Shown: positions 13,395 through 16,799 of the stretch, one piece after another
Layout: each line of letters opens with the position of its first letter
Position numbering within the stretch: position 1 is the first letter of the stretch
Assembly: GCF_937877005.1 (NCBI RefSeq)
Contig: NZ_CALEFV010000120.1
Span: forward strand, 1-16,799
Reading direction: 5' to 3'
From: an uncultured Fibrobacter sp.
Lineage (GTDB): Bacteria; Fibrobacterota; Fibrobacteria; Fibrobacterales; Fibrobacteraceae
DNA length: 16,799 nt
Translations under genes and position numbers: made by a program
Notes under the pieces: generated by a model
Databases searched by the model: none
What the model was told of the DNA's origin: nothing
What the model saw: the letters and a program-made list of their open reading frames with translations, nothing else

Positions 13395-15880
13395 CGTGCA
13401 GCCTCCAGCCAGGCATTCGCCCAATCGCCGTGATCGCAGTCCTTGTCCTTCTTGTCTCCTTCGTCGAGGCGAAGTTCAAGAGTGTTAACGCCAGACACAT
13501 CAACATCGGCAGACTGCTTTTCCGTCGAATACATGCGCTTGCTACGGAACAGTTCCCTGTCGTCACCCACTACAATGAAATACGCCCCATCGCCACAGGC
13601 ACTTTCGTCATCGAGGCCGAATGTCACATGGAGCGTCGCATAGGTCCTAGGCAACTTATAGCGGATTAATGCCGGAGCATGCGAACCAATACCATAACGG
13701 AAAACTTCCTTATCAAGCGTAATCTTGCCGTGTTCCACGGTTTGATTCAGCTGAGGAACACCCCACGCCTGTTCGTAGCTGTCGATTTTCTGATCCGATA
13801 GGAGCAGGACTTCTGGAGTCCGCACGAAAAATTCCTTCTTGAGCCTCAAGGAGTCTCCATCGGGCAACAGGCATTCGAACACGACTTTATTCAAGCCGGC
13901 CATGATCCCGGAAGAGTCCAGTTGCAGCGTATCCGCTTCCTGAGAAAGCATCAGATCTTCTTGCAGTTCCCCATTCAAAGTATAATTACAGGTAATTGCC
14001 TCTGGAAAATGTTTGCTCACGACCATTGAATTATTGTCCATCTCGCTCACAAAGAAATTCTGCAGATAATGAGACACTCCCTTCTTCGCCACAATTTTGT
14101 ATATGGCAAGCGGATAACCGAATAATTTCGGTTCAATTAGCACGCGTTCACTCTTGTAATCCTTCAGAATTTCATCAACCTGATCCGTCGTCTTGAATCC
14201 CACTACGCGAGACTTGCGGTTGAGTTCCCCATAACCATCCTGACCACGAACCATATAGATATTGCCACCGGATGCCTGCTGCCACTTGGCAAAGGTTTCG
14301 TTATCCCACCCCATGAAGGACCTTTCGCTGAACGAGCTGTGACGCGAAGCCAGCATCTGCCATGGACGGGAATAGATAAAGATTGAGTTCTCGGGATAGC
14401 GTTCAAGAGCCTGATCTAGGTAATCCTCTTCTCCCAGAAGCTTGTTCTTGTAGTAAAGCATGTTGTGGCGGTAACTATCGCCATGGTAGATCATGAGTCC
14501 AACGGAAAGGGCTACCGAAACGGCCAGAACAATCTTTCCTGCCGCATCCGTCTTCATCTTGGTCGTAAAGGCAAGGGCATCGTATAGGCCGAGTGCCATG
14601 ATCAGAGCGAACAGAGGAAGCGCCACCAGCACATAGCGCTGGTTAATGTCAATGGTAAATGTACCTGACACATTCAGAAGTATTACGAAAATCTGCAAAC
14701 AGAAGGTTATGCCGAGTAGGGCTCCACGCCAATACCTACGCGAGTAAAACAAGCGGAACAGGAGCCAGACCGTCGCCGCAAGCAAGATGACCGTAAAAGT
14801 CGTATAGAACGGATTCATCATGATTCCACCAAAAGCGGGGTCTTCCTTCAGATTCATCATGATTTCGATATTCGTCTTGAGATTGAACCAAAGATTTTCA
14901 AGCGAGTGGGCAGCATGTTCTCCACCCTGAAAATCGTAACCGCGGTAGGCCGCCATGGTATTCACAGAAGGCCAACTCACAGCAATGACTGCAGCGACAA
15001 ACAGCGGAAGGCGATGCGCCTTTTCCAGAAAATACTTATAATAGTAGAGAGCGAAGGGAATAAACGCAAATACGGTCTCCTGGCGAGTCTGTGCAAAGAA
15101 GCCAAGCAACGGGACCGTCAACAGGAAATGTTTCCAGTTCACCTTGGAGGCGGGTACAAAAGAATACCAAGCCATAAGAACCGCAAGCAGGAAAATATAA
15201 AGGACTTCTGTCGATGCAGCACGCGCCTGCAACAGATAGATTGGCATACCGCCAAGAAAAGCGGTCGCCGCCAAGGCGGCCCATTCGTTTTTGAACCATT
15301 TCGAAAGAGCGAAGAAAAAGAAAAGCAAGCTAAGCAAGTAGAAAGGATAATTCACCCGCAACGCCGTATCGCGCCCCGGTTCCATAAAAAGGAACACTAG
15401 CGAATAGACAAATCCTAAAGCCTTGCCCTTGAAGTTATTCACTTCGGTTTTGCAGTCCAGGACGCCATCCTTCCATATTCCTTCGTTGCAAATACCGCCC
15501 GTTTGGTCGAAGTACATCTGGAGTCCCATCGACTCCCAGCTCGTCTCGTCACTCAATACGCGATGCGTATTGCCGATATTTCCGAACATGAACACCGAAA
15601 AAACAAGTACAATTCCAGCAAAAGCGCAAAGACTCTTTCCCGAAGGCCTATAGTCGTTCCAGCCGCGCAGAACCGTGGGCAAATTCACGAACAGGCCGAC
15701 CACAAGCAGGACAAATGTCGAGAGGATGGCGTAATACCCCCAGTCAATGTCCCAGCGCCTAGCATAGGGAACGGTCAGATTATTGAAAATAAGGAACGCA
15801 ACGACCAAAACGGCCATCGTAATTCCTAAAGCGACAAAATGCCTACGGCAGACGCCTAGACGTTCTAGAATCTTCTTCAT
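13391..15880 (-). CDS. Polytopic GT-C glycosyltransferase fused to NPCBM
   Basis: 829 residues. The first half, about 15-460, is a multi-span membrane protein (ITMAVLVVAFLIF, FVLLVVGLFV, AGIVLVFSVFMFG, FYLLSLLFFFFAL and others, ten or more spans). An acidic pair stands in the first outer loop (HRVLSDETSW near residue 110), as in ArnT/PMT-like GT-C enzymes (GT39/GT83 type) that use a polyprenyl-phosphate sugar. A soluble part follows, and about 693-829 is an NPCBM domain (FRYGIGSHAPALIRYKL, FGLDDES, VDVSGVNTLELRLDEG, WANAWLEA). With GT-C topology that tail would face the periplasm. ATG 15880 opens with MKKILERLGV and has AGGA close by. The stop TGA overlaps the next gene's TTG start. Donor and acceptor are unknown; surface glycan or protein glycosylation is inferred. 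Confidence 0.85.
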   Translation of the reverse strand: MKKILERLGVCRRHFVALGITMAVLVVAFLIFNNLTVPYARRWDIDWGYYAILSTFVLLVVGLFVNLPTVLRGWNDYRPSGKSLCAFAGIVLVFSVFMFGNIGNTHRVLSDETSWESMGLQMYFDQTGGICNEGIWKDGVLDCKTEVNNFKGKALGFVYSLVFLFMEPGRDTALRVNYPFYLLSLLFFFFALSKWFKNEWAALAATAFLGGMPIYLLQARAASTEVLYIFLLAVLMAWYSFVPASKVNWKHFLLTVPLLGFFAQTRQETVFAFIPFALYYYKYFLEKAHRLPLFVAAVIAVSWPSVNTMAAYRGYDFQGGEHAAHSLENLWFNLKTNIEIMMNLKEDPAFGGIMMNPFYTTFTVILLAATVWLLFRLFYSRRYWRGALLGITFCLQIFVILLNVSGTFTIDINQRYVLVALPLFALIMALGLYDALAFTTKMKTDAAGKIVLAVSVALSVGLMIYHGDSYRHNMLYYKNKLLGEEDYLDQALERYPENSIFIYSRPWQMLASRHSSFSERSFMGWDNETFAKWQQASGGNIYMVRGQDGYGELNRKSRVVGFKTTDQVDEILKDYKSERVLIEPKLFGYPLAIYKIVAKKGVSHYLQNFFVSEMDNNSMVVSKHFPEAITCNYTLNGELQEDLMLSQEADTLQLDSSGIMAGLNKVVFECLLPDGDSLRLKKEFFVRTPEVLLLSDQKIDSYEQAWGVPQLNQTVEHGKITLDKEVFRYGIGSHAPALIRYKLPRTYATLHVTFGLDDESACGDGAYFIVVGDDRELFRSKRMYSTEKQSADVDVSGVNTLELRLDEGDKKDKDCDHGDWANAWLEAAR
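13402..13406 (-). promoter_or_regulatory. Ribosome binding site deciding the TTG start
   Basis: GGAGG on the minus strand, seven bases before TTG 13394 and inside the end of the upstream glycosyltransferase gene. Confidence 0.75.
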
Positions 15881-15881
15881 G

Positions 15882-15895
15882 TCCTAAAATGTATA
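15882..15895 (-). promoter_or_regulatory. Possible -10 element before the membrane glycosyltransferase
   Basis: TATACA followed by TTTTAGGA on the minus strand, directly before ATG 15880. No good -35 is seen, and the gap to the EAL gene is only 44 bp, so read-through from that gene is equally likely. Confidence 0.3.
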
Positions 15896-15924
15896 AAATT
15901 AGGCGAATGGCCCCGAACCCGAAC

Positions 15925-16799
15925 CTACGAATCTATGTATTTAGCCACAAATTCGTCATACGGAAGCGGTTTGGAATAATAAAAGCCCTGCAGACACTTG
16001 ATCTTGAAGTGCATCAGAAAATCGCGCATTTCGGATGTTTCGATACCTTCTGCCGTCACAGAAGAAGAGAAGGAATCCGCCAGGTCCGAAATAAACCGCA
16101 CCGTATTCTGATCCGAATTATCCTGCACGACATTCATGACAAAGCTGCGATCAATTTTCACAGAAGTTACGGGGAGTTCTCGCAGAACGCCGAGAGAACT
16201 GAAGCCCGTTCCGAAATCGTCGAGGGCGATCTTAATACCCTTGCTACGGAGATCCGTAAAGATTTCCTTGAGGAGCGACATATCCAAAAGGCGACAACGT
16301 TCCGTAATTTCGAGGCAGAGATTTTGCGGAGGGAAATCAAATTCCTTGAGAATCGTCAATACATCCTGTACGAAACTATGTTTTTCAAGCTGCGTGTAGG
16401 ACAAATTGACATTCAGGGAGAAACCCGGATAACGCGTTAGGAATGTTTTTCCGTCCCTCACCGCGCAACGCAAAATCCACTTGCCAAGCTCCGGGAAAAT
16501 ATTATCCTGTTCCAACACATCCATGAACTCGATGGGCGAAACAGTCCCATACGCATCGTGTTGCCAACGGACTAGAGCCTCCGCTCCCACCAACTTTTCA
16601 GTAGTCGCATCTACAATCGGCTGATAGCACAGGAAAAAGCCTTCACAATCGCTCACAATGCTATTTCGAATGACATTTAGTCGTTCTATCTCAAAATGGT
16701 TATCGGTTTTATCATCGTTAATGGAAGAAACTTCGCCGACAATTAAGTCGCCGGTACCGTCTTTAGCTTTAAATAAGGGATATAGCCCCGGATAAATGG
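15925..16799 (-). CDS. EAL-domain c-di-GMP phosphodiesterase, 5' truncated
   Basis: The minus-strand frame is open from the window edge to TAG at 15925, so only the C-terminal 290 residues are seen. The last ~245 form a full EAL domain: CYQPIVD, then EALVRW (the EAL motif), NVNLSYTQLE, CLEITER, IALDDFGTGFSSL, VKIDRSFV, VTAEGIET and LQGFYYSKPLP. The metal- and substrate-binding residues expected of an active enzyme (Glu of EAL, Asn of NVN, Glu of ITE, the DD pair, Lys of KID, Glu of EGIE, Gln of QGF) are present. Such domains cut cyclic di-GMP to pGpG. The preceding 45 residues end in a linker (EIERLNVIRNSIV) of the kind between GGDEF and EAL, so an upstream GGDEF or sensor domain is likely but not visible. 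A GTG at 16656 is not the true start. It lies 44 bp before the membrane glycosyltransferase gene. Confidence 0.92.
   Translation of the reverse strand, partial: IYPGLYPLFKAKDGTGDLIVGEVSSINDDKTDNHFEIERLNVIRNSIVSDCEGFFLCYQPIVDATTEKLVGAEALVRWQHDAYGTVSPIEFMDVLEQDNIFPELGKWILRCAVRDGKTFLTRYPGFSLNVNLSYTQLEKHSFVQDVLTILKEFDFPPQNLCLEITERCRLLDMSLLKEIFTDLRSKGIKIALDDFGTGFSSLGVLRELPVTSVKIDRSFVMNVVQDNSDQNTVRFISDLADSFSSSVTAEGIETSEMRDFLMHFKIKCLQGFYYSKPLPYDEFVAKYIDS

Overview
The window reads as a stretch of a Fibrobacter genome (F. succinogenes or a close relative). The signs are a TIGR02147-family regulator (a paralogous family typical of Fibrobacter), lipoproteins with long Ser-rich tethers behind a lipobox, a secreted CBM35-GH26 mannanase with a C-terminal sorting-type domain, and compact genes with TATATT -10 boxes. 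No tRNA, rRNA, CRISPR array, integrase or insertion sequence is visible.

Layout. (1) 1-380: AT-rich, holding a broken remnant of an AraC-type regulator on the minus strand. (2) 393-3530, plus: a large cytoplasmic GH116-like glycosidase with two helical insertions and an unusual nucleophile region; a bidirectional terminator follows. (3) 3720-6398, minus: two tandem lipoproteins built from five copies of a four-cysteine domain, with a well-formed promoter upstream. (4) 6637-8639, minus: a TIGR02147 regulator whose stop overlaps the start of a lipoprotein (ATGA), ending at a strong terminator. (5) 8640-8808: a divergent control region with two promoters and a perfect 7-4-7 palindrome. (6) 8809-10485, plus: mannanase. 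(7) 10577-11461, plus: purC, followed by a bidirectional terminator. (8) 11586-16799, minus: a 5'-truncated EAL phosphodiesterase, a polytopic GT-C-like glycosyltransferase fused to an NPCBM domain, a GT28/MurG-like glycosyltransferase starting at TTG inside the preceding stop, and a DUF4261-like protein separated from it by a five-unit heptamer repeat.

How the parts may work together. Two modules concern plant polysaccharide: the mannanase acts outside the cell and the GH116-like enzyme would act on short glycosides inside. The regulator-lipoprotein pair facing the mannanase is a candidate control circuit. The glycosyltransferase pair is translationally coupled and probably builds or decorates a surface glycan. 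The four-cysteine lipoproteins are the least explained part of the window and look like an undescribed, shuffled, disulfide-bonded exported module.
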